A DNA stretch of 64,000 nucleotides from Micromonospora sp. MW-13 (GTDB lineage: Bacteria > Actinomycetota > Actinomycetes > Mycobacteriales > Micromonosporaceae). Positions 28,997 through 37,297 of the stretch are shown piece by piece. The stretch covers positions 124,001-188,000 of the forward strand of contig NZ_QKKX01000030.1 in the NCBI RefSeq assembly GCF_003434305.1, in the 5' to 3' direction. Below the pieces are notes generated by a model. The model did no database searches and was not told the origin of the DNA. It was given only the letters and a program-made list of their open reading frames with translations. The stretch's first letter is position 1. Each line of letters opens with the position of its first letter. Both the position numbers and the translations under genes were made by a program.

Positions 28997-30814
28997 GTGC
29001 GCGAGTTCTCCGTTCCGCCGATCGTCACCGTCGGCGACTCGGCCAACCTGACCCAACCGGTCTGGGACAACGCCGAGGCCGCCCCGGAGGCGGTGCAGTT
29101 CGTCCGCCCCGTCCCGTCGGCCGGCGAGGCGGGCCGGGGCCGGGCCGAGGTGACCTGCCGGCAGTTCCGCGACGAGGTGGTCGCGGTGGCCCGAGGGCTG
29201 GTCGCGGCCGGCGTGTCCCCCGGCGACCGGGTCGCCCTGATGAGCCGCACCCGGTACGAGTGGACCCTGTTCGACTACGCGATCTGGGCGGCCGGCGCGG
29301 TCACCGTGCCGATCTACGAGACCTCCAGCGCCGAACAGGCCGCCTGGATCCTGGCCGACTCCGGCGCGGTCGCGGTCGTGGTCGAGAGCACCGCGCACGC
29401 CACCCTGGTCGCCGGCGTCCGGGACCGGCTGCCCGAGCTGGCGCACGTCTGGCAGATCGAGCTGGACGCGGTCGACGAGCTGGTCGCCGCCGGCGCCGAG
29501 GTCGACCCGATGGAGATCGACCGGCGCCGCACGGCGATCCGGGCCGACGACGTGGCGACCATCATCTACACCAGCGGCACCACCGGCCGCCCCAAGGGCT
29601 GCGTGCTGACCCACCGCAACATGTACGCCGACATCGCCAACGCGGTGCCCGTCCTGCCGAACCTGTTCCTGCGGCCGGGCGCGTCGACCCTGCTGTTCCT
29701 CCCGCTCGCGCACGCCTTCGCCCGACTCATCCAGATCGGCATGGTGCAGGCCCGGGCCACCATGGCGCACTGCGCCGACACGAGGGACCTCATCGGGGAG
29801 CTCCAGAAGTTCAGGCCGACCTTCGTGCTCTCGGTCCCCCGGGTCTTCGAGAAGGTCTACAACGGGGCCCGGCAGAAGGCCGAGGCCGACGGCAAGGGGA
29901 AGATCTTCGACCGGGCCGAGCAGGTCGCGGTCGCGTACAGCGAGGCCCTGGAGAAGCCGGGCGGGCCGGGCCTGGGGCTGCGCGCGCAGCACGCGGTCTT
30001 CGACAGGCTGGTCTACCGCAAGCTGCGGGCCGCCCTGGGCGGCCGGTGCCGCGACGCGATCTCCGGCGGCGCGCCGCTCGGCGCCCGGCTCGGCCACTTC
30101 TTCCGCGGCATCGGGGTGACCATCTGCGAGGGGTACGGGTTGACCGAGACCTCCCCGGCCGCCGCCGCGAACCTGGCCGACGCCACGAAGATCGGCACCG
30201 TCGGCCGCCCGCTGCCCGGCGTGACCATCCGGATCGCCGACGACGGCGAGATCCTGATCTCCGGCGACCTGATCTTCCAGGGGTACTGGCGCAACGAGGC
30301 GGCCACCGCCGAGGTGCTCAGCGCGGACGGCTGGTTCCGCACCGGCGACCTGGGGCAGCTCGACACCGACGGCTTCCTCAGCATCACCGGCCGGAAGAAG
30401 GAGATCATCGTGACCGCCGCCGGCAAGAACGTCGCCCCGGCGGTGCTGGAGGACCAGGTCCGGGCGCACCCGCTGATCAGCCAGTGCGTCGTCGTCGGCG
30501 ACCGGCAGCCGTTCATCGCCGCGCTGGTCACCCTCGACGAGGAGGCGCTGCCGAAGTGGCTGGCCGCCCACGGCCGACCGGAGACCACCACGGCCGAGGA
30601 ACTGCGCGACGACGACGCGCTGCGTGCCGAGGTGCAGGGCGCGATCGACCAGGCCAACCAGTCGGTGTCGAAGGCCGAGGGGATCAAGGTCTTCCGCATC
30701 CTGCCGCACGACTTCACCGAGGCCACCGGCGAACTCACCCCGTCCCTGAAGGTCAAGCGGCAGGTCGTGCACAAGACCTATGCGGCGGAGATCGCCGACA
30801 TCTACCGGCGCTGA
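28997..30814 (+). CDS. Long-chain fatty-acid-CoA ligase (FadD15-like)
   Basis: Activates long-chain fatty acids through an acyl-adenylate to acyl-CoA. The 605-residue ANL enzyme has the P-loop-like TIIYTSGTTGRPKGCVLTHR, the A5 motif GYGLTETSPA, WFRTGDLG with the AMP-ribose Asp, and GKNVAPAVLE near the C-terminal lysine domain. Closest by layout to FadD15 (Rv2187). Two GTG codons compete: 28991 is directly next to GAGGGA (too close), and 28997 is 6 nt after it, so I chose the latter. It is followed 14 bases later by a sensor kinase. Confidence 0.93.
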   Translation: MREFSVPPIVTVGDSANLTQPVWDNAEAAPEAVQFVRPVPSAGEAGRGRAEVTCRQFRDEVVAVARGLVAAGVSPGDRVALMSRTRYEWTLFDYAIWAAGAVTVPIYETSSAEQAAWILADSGAVAVVVESTAHATLVAGVRDRLPELAHVWQIELDAVDELVAAGAEVDPMEIDRRRTAIRADDVATIIYTSGTTGRPKGCVLTHRNMYADIANAVPVLPNLFLRPGASTLLFLPLAHAFARLIQIGMVQARATMAHCADTRDLIGELQKFRPTFVLSVPRVFEKVYNGARQKAEADGKGKIFDRAEQVAVAYSEALEKPGGPGLGLRAQHAVFDRLVYRKLRAALGGRCRDAISGGAPLGARLGHFFRGIGVTICEGYGLTETSPAAAANLADATKIGTVGRPLPGVTIRIADDGEILISGDLIFQGYWRNEAATAEVLSADGWFRTGDLGQLDTDGFLSITGRKKEIIVTAAGKNVAPAVLEDQVRAHPLISQCVVVGDRQPFIAALVTLDEEALPKWLAAHGRPETTTAEELRDDDALRAEVQGAIDQANQSVSKAEGIKVFRILPHDFTEATGELTPSLKVKRQVVHKTYAAEIADIYRR

Positions 30815-30815
30815 C

Positions 30816-30821
30816 TACGAT
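30816..30821 (+). promoter_or_regulatory. -10 box (TACGAT) for the sensor kinase gene
   Basis: TACGAT ends 7 nt before the kinase GTG, immediately after the ligase stop codon, so the two-component genes may have their own leaderless start in addition to read-through. Confidence 0.45.
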
Positions 30822-30828
30822 CCGTCAC

Positions 30829-32526
30829 GTGCCCGCCTCCCCGACACCCGCCCGGCCGCCCACGCAGCCGCTCGCCACCGCGGCGCGCGTGGTCATGCTC
30901 GCGCTGGTCGCCGTCCTCACCCTCTTCGCCACCCGCGACGTCGGGCAGCTCTGGTGGATCGCCCTGCTGGGCGTCGCCGGGCTGCCCGCCGTCCTGGCCT
31001 CCCAGCACCGGCTGCTCGGCCCGCTCAGCCGCTTCGCCGAGGTGGTGGTGCTGGGGCTGGCCGCCAGCCAGGTCGCCGCCGTCACCACCCTCGACGGCAC
31101 CGCCGGCGGGCTGGGCGCCTCGGCCGTGCTGCCGTACCTCGCCGTCCCGGTGACCGTGACCGCGCTGCGCCGCCGGTTCCGCGAGGGCGCGGCGCTGCTC
31201 GCCGTCTGCGCCGCCACCCTGCTGGTCAGCGCCGCGCTCACCGGCGTCGACGGCGGTCGCCAGCTCGGCCAGCCGGGGTACCTCGCGGTCTGCGCCCAGT
31301 GGCTGATCCTGGCCGGGCTCGGCCTCTACACGGCCGGCACCCTGCACCGGGTGATGCGGGTCCGCAGCGAGGGCAAGCCCCAGCCGTACGCCGAGGCCAC
31401 CCGGCTGCTGACCCAGCTCCGCACGGTCGCCCGGCAGCTACCCGGGGCCACCCTCGACCCGGGCGGCATCTCCGAGCACCTGCTGGAGGAGCTGCGCACC
31501 GTGGCCCGGGCCGAGCGGGCGGCGGTGCTCTCGGCCAGCGGCGGCGGGCGGCTGGTGGTGCTCGCCCAGGTGGGCGTGGACCGGGTCGACTGGGAGACCA
31601 CGCTCGACGCGGACTCGGCGATCGCCGACGCCTGGGCCAGCCAGCAGCCGCAGACCGCGAGCCGCTCGCAGGCCCGCTCGCACACGGGCGGCGACGTCTC
31701 CGCGCTGATCGTGCCGCTGGTCGCCGGCGTCCGCACGGTCGGCATGCTGGTGATGGAGGCGGACGCCGCGCAGGCGTACCCGCCGCCGGTGGTGTCCCGG
31801 GTGACCGCGCTGACCCGTCCGGCCGCGCTGCGGCTGGAGGCCGCCCTGCTCTTCGACGAGGTGCGCTCGCTGGCCACCAACGAGGAGCGGCAGCGGCTGG
31901 CCCGGGAGATCCACGACGGGGTGGCCCAGGAACTGGTCATGGTCGGGTACGGCATCGACAACGCCCTGGCCACCGTCTACGAGGACGCCGACGAGACCGC
32001 AGAGTCGCTGCGCCTGCTGCGCCAGGAGGTGACCCGGGTGATCACCGAGCTGCGGCTGAGCCTGTTCGAGCTGCGCAGCGAGGTGGACCGGCACGGCGGA
32101 CTGGCCGCCGCGATCGCCGAGTACGCCCGCACCGTCGGCGCGTCCGGCGGGCTGCGGGTGCACCTGTCGCTGGACGAGTCGACCGCCCGGCTGCCCGCCG
32201 CGACCGAGGCGGAACTCCTGCGCATCGCGCAGGAGGCGGTCACCAACGCCCGCAAGCACGCCGGGGCGTCGAACCTGTGGGTCACCTGCGAGGTGGACCC
32301 GCCGTACGCGCAGATCGAAGTGTCGGATGACGGTCACGGCATCGGTGAGCAGCGCACGGACGGGCACTATGGCCTTGCGATCATGGCCGAGAGGGCGGAA
32401 CGTATCCGGGGCCGGTTGGAGATCAGGCCGCGTCGACCCAGCGGCACGACGGTGGCGGTGGTTCTCGGCACCTCGCCCCGGCGCGATAGGGTGCGCGGCA
32501 ACGCCGCAGCAGCAGAAGTGGAGTAA
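30829..32526 (+). CDS. NarL-type sensor histidine kinase (GAF, HisKA_3)
   Basis: A 565-residue membrane sensor. Five or so hydrophobic segments lie between ~20 and 170 (for example VVMLALVAVLTLF, WLILAGLGLYTAGTL). A GAF-like domain follows (~190-340, AERAAVLSASGGGRLVVLAQ). The HisKA_3 box is QRLAREIHDGVAQELVM with the phospho-acceptor His362. An HATPase_c domain has NARKHAGASNLWV (N-box) and VSDDGHGIG (G1). The response regulator gene starts 7 bases after the stop, so they form a pair. The signal is unknown. GTG start chosen because the TACGAT box sits 7 nt upstream. Confidence 0.92.
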   Translation: MPASPTPARPPTQPLATAARVVMLALVAVLTLFATRDVGQLWWIALLGVAGLPAVLASQHRLLGPLSRFAEVVVLGLAASQVAAVTTLDGTAGGLGASAVLPYLAVPVTVTALRRRFREGAALLAVCAATLLVSAALTGVDGGRQLGQPGYLAVCAQWLILAGLGLYTAGTLHRVMRVRSEGKPQPYAEATRLLTQLRTVARQLPGATLDPGGISEHLLEELRTVARAERAAVLSASGGGRLVVLAQVGVDRVDWETTLDADSAIADAWASQQPQTASRSQARSHTGGDVSALIVPLVAGVRTVGMLVMEADAAQAYPPPVVSRVTALTRPAALRLEAALLFDEVRSLATNEERQRLAREIHDGVAQELVMVGYGIDNALATVYEDADETAESLRLLRQEVTRVITELRLSLFELRSEVDRHGGLAAAIAEYARTVGASGGLRVHLSLDESTARLPAATEAELLRIAQEAVTNARKHAGASNLWVTCEVDPPYAQIEVSDDGHGIGEQRTDGHYGLAIMAERAERIRGRLEIRPRRPSGTTVAVVLGTSPRRDRVRGNAAAAEVE

Positions 32527-32533
32527 CCCGAGG

Positions 32534-33202
32534 ATGACCACAAGCCCGACACCGGCCACCCGGACCAAGGTCCTCCTTGTCGACGATCACGACCTGATCC
32601 GCAAGGGACTGCGGCACGCCTTCGAGCGGGATCGGCAGTTCGAGGTCGTTGGTGAGGCCGCCACGGCGGCAGAGGGGGTGCGGCAGGCCGGCGCCCTTCA
32701 GCCCGATGTGGTGATCATGGATCTGCGGCTGCCCGACGGCAGTGGCCTGGAGGCCACCCGCGCGCTGCGCAAGTCCAGCGCGTCGATGGGCATCGTCGTG
32801 CTCACCATGTACGCCGGCGACGACCAGCTCTTCGGCGCCCTGGAGGCCGGGGCGAGCGCGTTCGTGCCCAAGACGGCCCCGGCCGACGAGGTGGTGGCCG
32901 CCGCCCGGCACGCCGCCTCCTCGCCGAGCGCGTTCACCGCGGCAGACCTGGCCGAGGCGATGAAGCGGCGGCTCGCGCCGTCCGGCCCGCAGCTCTCCCC
33001 CCGGGAGGGTCAGGTGCTGCGGCTGCTCGCCGACGGCATGAGCGTGGCCGGCATCGCCAAGCAGCTCTTCGTCAGCGAGTCGACGGCCAAGACCCACATC
33101 TCGAAGCTCTACGAGAAGCTGGGCGCGGCCAACCGGGCCCAGGCACTGATGACCGCGCTGCGGCTCGGCCTGCTCGAAGCCCCGGACGCGCCGAAGTTCT
33201 GA
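32534..33202 (+). CDS. NarL/LuxR-family response regulator
   Basis: Partner of the preceding kinase. The 222-residue protein has a receiver domain with acidic pair DD17-18, phospho-acceptor Asp63 (IMDLRLPDGSG), Thr90 (VVLTMYAG) and Lys112 (FVPKTAPADE), and a C-terminal LuxR-type HTH (LSPREGQVLRLLADGMSVAG, VSESTAKTHISKLYEKLGA). It should bind DNA as a phosphorylated dimer. The first ATG after CCCGAGG is used. Confidence 0.95.
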   Translation: MTTSPTPATRTKVLLVDDHDLIRKGLRHAFERDRQFEVVGEAATAAEGVRQAGALQPDVVIMDLRLPDGSGLEATRALRKSSASMGIVVLTMYAGDDQLFGALEAGASAFVPKTAPADEVVAAARHAASSPSAFTAADLAEAMKRRLAPSGPQLSPREGQVLRLLADGMSVAGIAKQLFVSESTAKTHISKLYEKLGAANRAQALMTALRLGLLEAPDAPKF

Positions 33203-33397
33203 CCGCTCCCCCGCCCGGCCGGCAGTAGTCGGTCGGGGTTTCCGCGACGGCCGGCGGGTCCGGTCAACGGGACCCACTGACCGACCGGTCGGGCGGGAGG
33301 CGGCCCACTCTGGTCACCCGCGTGGCGGGCGGGGCAGAATACCCGAGTGACCCGCGCGGGGCGGCGTGTTCCGCGTCGTTGACAAAAGGGGTAGGGC

Positions 33398-34210
33398 ATG
33401 CAGCGGCCGGACTGGGCACCCGACACCATCGACATCGAGCGCCCCAGCGTGGCCCGCATGTACGACTACTACCTCGGCGGCTCGCACAACTTCGCCGCCG
33501 ACCGCACCGCCGCCCGGGCGATGGTGGACGCGGTGCCCGAGGCGCCGCTGATGGCCCAGGCGAACCGGGCGTTCCTGCGCCGGGCGGTGCACTTCCTCGC
33601 CGAGGCCGGGATCCGCCAGTTCCTCGACATCGGCTCCGGGATCCCGACGGTCGGCAACGTGCACGAGATCGCCCAGCGGATCGATCCCGACGCCCGGGTG
33701 GTCTACGTCGACGTCGACCCGGTGGCGGTGGCGCACAGCCGGGAGATCCTCAGCGGCAACGACCGGGCCGTCGTGCTCCAGGAGGACCTGCGCCGCCCCG
33801 AGCGGATCCTGGCCCACCCAGAGGTCACCGGGCTGCTGGACCTGTCGCAGCCGGTCGCGGTGATGATCGTGGCGGTGCTGCACTTCGTCCCGGACACCGA
33901 CCGGCCGGCGCAGATCCTGCGGGAGCTGCGGCAGGCGCTGGCGCCCGGCAGCTACCTGGTGCTCTCCCAGGCCAGCGACGACGCCCGGCACGACACCGGG
34001 GAACGCGCCGAGGCCGAGGCGGTCTACCGGCGAACCGACAACCCGCTGGTCATCCGCAGCCGCGCCGAGCTGACCGCCCTCTTCGACGGCTTCGAGCTGG
34101 TCGACCCGGGCGTGGTCTGGGTGCCACAGTGGCGCCCCGAGACTCCGGAGAGCGCCGAGGGCGCCGAGCAGGCGGTCTTCATGGGCGGCGTCGGGCGGCT
34201 CGATGGGTGA
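33398..34210 (+). CDS. S-adenosyl methyltransferase, PF04672 (DUF574) family
   Basis: A 270-residue protein of an actinobacteria-specific methyltransferase family. The N-terminus IDIERPSVARMYDYYLGGSH-NFAADR is the family signature. The SAM-binding region is FLDIGSGIPTVGNVHEIAQ and VYVDVDPVAVAHSREIL. No substrate is established for this abundant family. The ATG follows GGGGTAGGGC. Its last 8 bases overlap the start of the GGDEF-EAL gene, so the two are translationally coupled. Confidence 0.9.
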   Translation: MQRPDWAPDTIDIERPSVARMYDYYLGGSHNFAADRTAARAMVDAVPEAPLMAQANRAFLRRAVHFLAEAGIRQFLDIGSGIPTVGNVHEIAQRIDPDARVVYVDVDPVAVAHSREILSGNDRAVVLQEDLRRPERILAHPEVTGLLDLSQPVAVMIVAVLHFVPDTDRPAQILRELRQALAPGSYLVLSQASDDARHDTGERAEAEAVYRRTDNPLVIRSRAELTALFDGFELVDPGVVWVPQWRPETPESAEGAEQAVFMGGVGRLDG

Positions 34211-36023
34211 GCGGTCCGACGGTCCGACGGGCCCGCCGGACCCCGGGTCACCCGCCTCGCCCACGGGGGCACCCGCCTGCCCGGGACACCTCGCCCCGCG
34301 CCCCGGGGCCTTCGCCCGGGCCTGGGCGAAGGCGGTCTCCGGCACCAGCTACCTGCCGATGACCCAGGCCCAACTGGAGGCGCTGCTGCAACGGCTCACC
34401 GACCGGCTGGCCGAGGCGCTGGTGGCCGAGCCGTTCGACCTGCGGGTCGGCCACCAGGTCGGGGCGGAGCTGGTCGAGGCGCACATCGCCTCCGCCGAAG
34501 GACTGGGCCGCACGATCGAGGTCGTGCAGCTCCGGCTGCTGCGCGACCTGGGGCTGGTCGGCGAGGACATCGAGGACCGCCTGGCCCGGCTGCTGGCCAC
34601 CGTGGCCACCGGCTACGCCCGGGCGCTGCGGGACCGCACGCTGGACGAGCAGGAATCCATCCGCCGGGCCGCGATGGTGGCCCGGGCGCAGGCCGAACAG
34701 GCACTGCGCGACAGCGAGGCCCGGTTCCGGCATCAGGCCACCCACGATCCGCTGACCGACCTGCCCAACCGCACCCTGTTCACCGAGCGGCTCGCCGCCG
34801 CGATCGACTCCCCGGGCCGGGGCGCCGACCGGGTCGGGGTGTGCTTCCTCGACCTGGACCGCTTCAAGGTGGTCAACGACTCCCTCGGCCACCAGGTCGG
34901 CGACCGGCTGCTGGTCTCGGTCGCCGACCGGCTGCGCCGGGCGCTCGGCGAACACCTGGTCGCCCGCCTCGGCGGCGACGAGTTCGTCATCCTGGTCGAG
35001 CGGACCGCCGGCACCGACGACGTGGTGAAGGTGGCCGAGGCGGCGCTCGCCGCGGTGGGCGAGCCGGCCCTGGTCGACGGGCACGAGCTGACCGTGTCGG
35101 CGAGCATCGGCATTGTCGAACGCCCGGTGGCCGGGACCACCCCGGTCGACCTGATGCGGGCCGCCGACTCCACGCTGCACTGGGCCAAGGCCGCCGGGGG
35201 CGCCCGCTGGTCGCTGTTCGACGCCGACCGCAACCGCCGGGAGCTGGCCCGGTACGCGCTGTCCGCGGCGATCCCGGGGGCGCTGGAGCGGGGGGAGTTC
35301 TACCTGGACTACCAGCCGCTGACCTCGCTGCGCGACGGCACCGTGCTCGGCGTCGAGGCACTGGTCCGCTGGCGGCACCCCGTGCTCGGCGAACTGCGTC
35401 CGGGCAGCTTCATCGGGCTGGCCGAGGAGACCGGGCTGATCGTCCCGCTCGGGGGCTGGGTGCTCGCCGAGGCGTGCCGGGAGGCGGCCGGCTGGACCGG
35501 GCCGGGGGGCGCCGCGCCGTTCGTCAGCGTCAACCTGGCGGTGCGGCAGGTGCACCGGCCCGGCCTGGTGCAGGAGGTGCGCGCCGTGCTCGACCGCACC
35601 GGCCTGCCGCCCGAGCGGCTCCAGCTGGAGGTCACCGAGAGCACCATGATGAGCGCCGTCGAGGAGCCGGTCCGCGCCCTGCGGGTGCTGGCCGACCTCG
35701 GCGTGCGGATCGCCATCGACGACTTCGGCACCGGCTACTGCAACCTGGCGTACCTGCGGGACCTGCCGGTGACCGAGCTGAAGGTGGCCGGGGAGTTCGT
35801 GGCCGGGCTGCGGGCCCCGACGGAGGACCCGGCCAGCCGCACCGACGAGCGGATCCTCGCCTCGCTGGTCTCGCTGGCGCACGCGCTGGGCCTGACCGTC
35901 ACCGCCGAGGGGGTGGAGACCGCCAGCCAGGCCGACCGGCTGCGTGCCATCGGCTGCGACGCCGCCCAGGGCTGGCACTTCGGCCGCCCCGCGCCCCCAC
36001 CACCCACCACCTGGACCGCCTAA
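34203..36023 (+). CDS. GGDEF-EAL protein (bifunctional diguanylate cyclase / phosphodiesterase)
   Basis: A 606-residue cytosolic c-di-GMP protein. It has an N-terminal helical sensor region (~50-150), a linker coiled coil (~150-180), a GGDEF domain with intact LGGDEFVIL (GGDEF 257-261) and no RxxD inhibitory site just upstream, then an EAL domain. In the latter, EAL (385-387), VSVNLA (Asn), EVTES (Glu), DDFGTGY (506-512), Lys527 and EGVET are all present. The usual 'KID' reads KVA, so one conserved acidic residue is lost. Both activities are plausible. It overlaps the methyltransferase gene by 8 bases, so that protein may be a partner or target. Confidence 0.9.
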   Translation: MGERSDGPTGPPDPGSPASPTGAPACPGHLAPRPGAFARAWAKAVSGTSYLPMTQAQLEALLQRLTDRLAEALVAEPFDLRVGHQVGAELVEAHIASAEGLGRTIEVVQLRLLRDLGLVGEDIEDRLARLLATVATGYARALRDRTLDEQESIRRAAMVARAQAEQALRDSEARFRHQATHDPLTDLPNRTLFTERLAAAIDSPGRGADRVGVCFLDLDRFKVVNDSLGHQVGDRLLVSVADRLRRALGEHLVARLGGDEFVILVERTAGTDDVVKVAEAALAAVGEPALVDGHELTVSASIGIVERPVAGTTPVDLMRAADSTLHWAKAAGGARWSLFDADRNRRELARYALSAAIPGALERGEFYLDYQPLTSLRDGTVLGVEALVRWRHPVLGELRPGSFIGLAEETGLIVPLGGWVLAEACREAAGWTGPGGAAPFVSVNLAVRQVHRPGLVQEVRAVLDRTGLPPERLQLEVTESTMMSAVEEPVRALRVLADLGVRIAIDDFGTGYCNLAYLRDLPVTELKVAGEFVAGLRAPTEDPASRTDERILASLVSLAHALGLTVTAEGVETASQADRLRAIGCDAAQGWHFGRPAPPPPTTWTA

Positions 36024-36062
36024 CCTGACTCCCCACCCCGGGGCGCCCCGCCCGGGGCCAAG

Positions 36063-36133
36063 GTCGTGCAGATTCCCGGAATCAGTGGCCTCCCCACACC
36101 CCGAAGGCCACGCTTTCTCTGAACTTGCACGAC
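36063..36133. repeat. Imperfect inverted repeat with 28-base arms between convergent genes
   Basis: The left arm starts GTCGTGCA and ends GTGGCC; the right arm is its near-complement, starting GGCCAC and ending TGCACGAC. The outer 8 and inner 6 bases pair perfectly, the 14 between only partly. It may act as a two-way terminator between the GGDEF-EAL gene and pimB, or be a copy of a dispersed palindromic element. Confidence 0.5.
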
Positions 36134-36172
36134 GACCCCCTGCGGGGCGGCGCGGGGCGGGGTGGGTGGGGG

Positions 36173-37297
36173 TCAGCCCGTGAGGAGGGTTGCCATCCGG
36201 GCAGCCTGGGTCTCCCAGCGCCACTCCCGCTCCACCCAGGCCCGGCCGGCCGCGCCGAACTGCCGGGCCAGGTCCCGGTCGGCGAGCAGGGTGGCCACCC
36301 GGTCGGCGAGCTGGGCGACATCCTGGCCGGAGACGACGTACCCGGTCTCGCCCTCGCGGACGGCGTCCGGCGCACCCCCCGAGTCGCCCGCCACCACCGG
36401 CAGGCCGGTCGCGGACGCCTCCAGGTAGACGATGCCGAGCCCCTCGACGTCCAGGCCGCGGTTGCGGGTGCGGCAGGGCATGGCGTAGACGTCGCCGGCC
36501 GCGTAGTGGGCGGGCAGGTCCGCCGAGGGCACCGAGCCGGTGAAGACCACGTCCCGCTCGACGCCCGTCTGCCGGGCCAGCTTCTCCAGGGTGCCCCGGT
36601 ACGGCCCACCGCCGACGACCAGCAGCGCCGCGTCGGGCACCCGGCGGCGGATCGCCGGCAGGGCACGGATCAGCATGTCCTGGCCCTTGCGCGGCACCAG
36701 CCGGGAGACGCAGACGACCACCGGCCGGTCGGCCAGCCCGAGCCGGGCCCGGACCGGCTCGCCGTCGACCGACGGATGGTACGTCTCGACGTCCACGCCG
36801 GGAGCCAGCCGGTGCAGCTCGGTCACCCCGTGCAGCGCCCGCTCCAGCCGGACCCGGGTGTACTCGCCGAGGTACGTCACCACGTCCGCGCCCCGGCCGA
36901 TCCGGCGCAACGCGGCCCGGGCCGCGGGCAGCGCCGCCCAGCCCACCTCGTGCCCGTGGGTCAGGGCCACCACGCGGCGGACGCCGGCGCGGCGGCGCAG
37001 CCCGGCGGCGAGCAGCCCGAGCGGGGCGGCGGCGCCGAACCAGACGGTGTCGCAGCCGCGCTCGCGGGCCAGCCGGGCGACCCGCCGGGCGACCAGCGGG
37101 GTGGGCAGCAGCACCCGGGTGCGTTCCCGGACCACCTCGAACGGCTGGTCGGCGTCGAACTTCTCCGCCCCGCGCCAGCTCGACGCGTAGACCACCACGG
37201 AGCCGGTGGGCTGGCGGACGGCGAGGTTGTGCACGAAGGACTGGATGCCGCCCGGACGGGGCGGGAAGTCGTTGGTGATCAGCAGCGTGCGGCTCAT
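36173..37297 (-). CDS. pimB: GDP-mannose-dependent phosphatidylinositol monomannoside mannosyltransferase
   Basis: A GT4 (GT-B) glycosyltransferase adding the second mannose in phosphatidylinositol mannoside synthesis at the inner face of the membrane; orthologue of Rv2188c. The 374 residues begin LLITNDFPPRPGGIQSFVHN, contain VALTHGHEVGWAALP, GVDVETYHPS, VVCVSRLVPRKGQDMLIRAL, and the E-x7-E donor motif GLDVEGLGIVYLEASATGLP. Its ATG overlaps the M48 protease stop as ATGA, giving translational coupling to that gene. Confidence 0.93.
   Translation of the reverse strand: MSRTLLITNDFPPRPGGIQSFVHNLAVRQPTGSVVVYASSWRGAEKFDADQPFEVVRERTRVLLPTPLVARRVARLARERGCDTVWFGAAAPLGLLAAGLRRRAGVRRVVALTHGHEVGWAALPAARAALRRIGRGADVVTYLGEYTRVRLERALHGVTELHRLAPGVDVETYHPSVDGEPVRARLGLADRPVVVCVSRLVPRKGQDMLIRALPAIRRRVPDAALLVVGGGPYRGTLEKLARQTGVERDVVFTGSVPSADLPAHYAAGDVYAMPCRTRNRGLDVEGLGIVYLEASATGLPVVAGDSGGAPDAVREGETGYVVSGQDVAQLADRVATLLADRDLARQFGAAGRAWVEREWRWETQAARMATLLTG

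Noticed and set aside
28835..30772. 645-codon minus-strand open frame
   Set aside because: Exact antisense of the FadD15-type ligase; reads as His/Arg/Gly-rich shadow.
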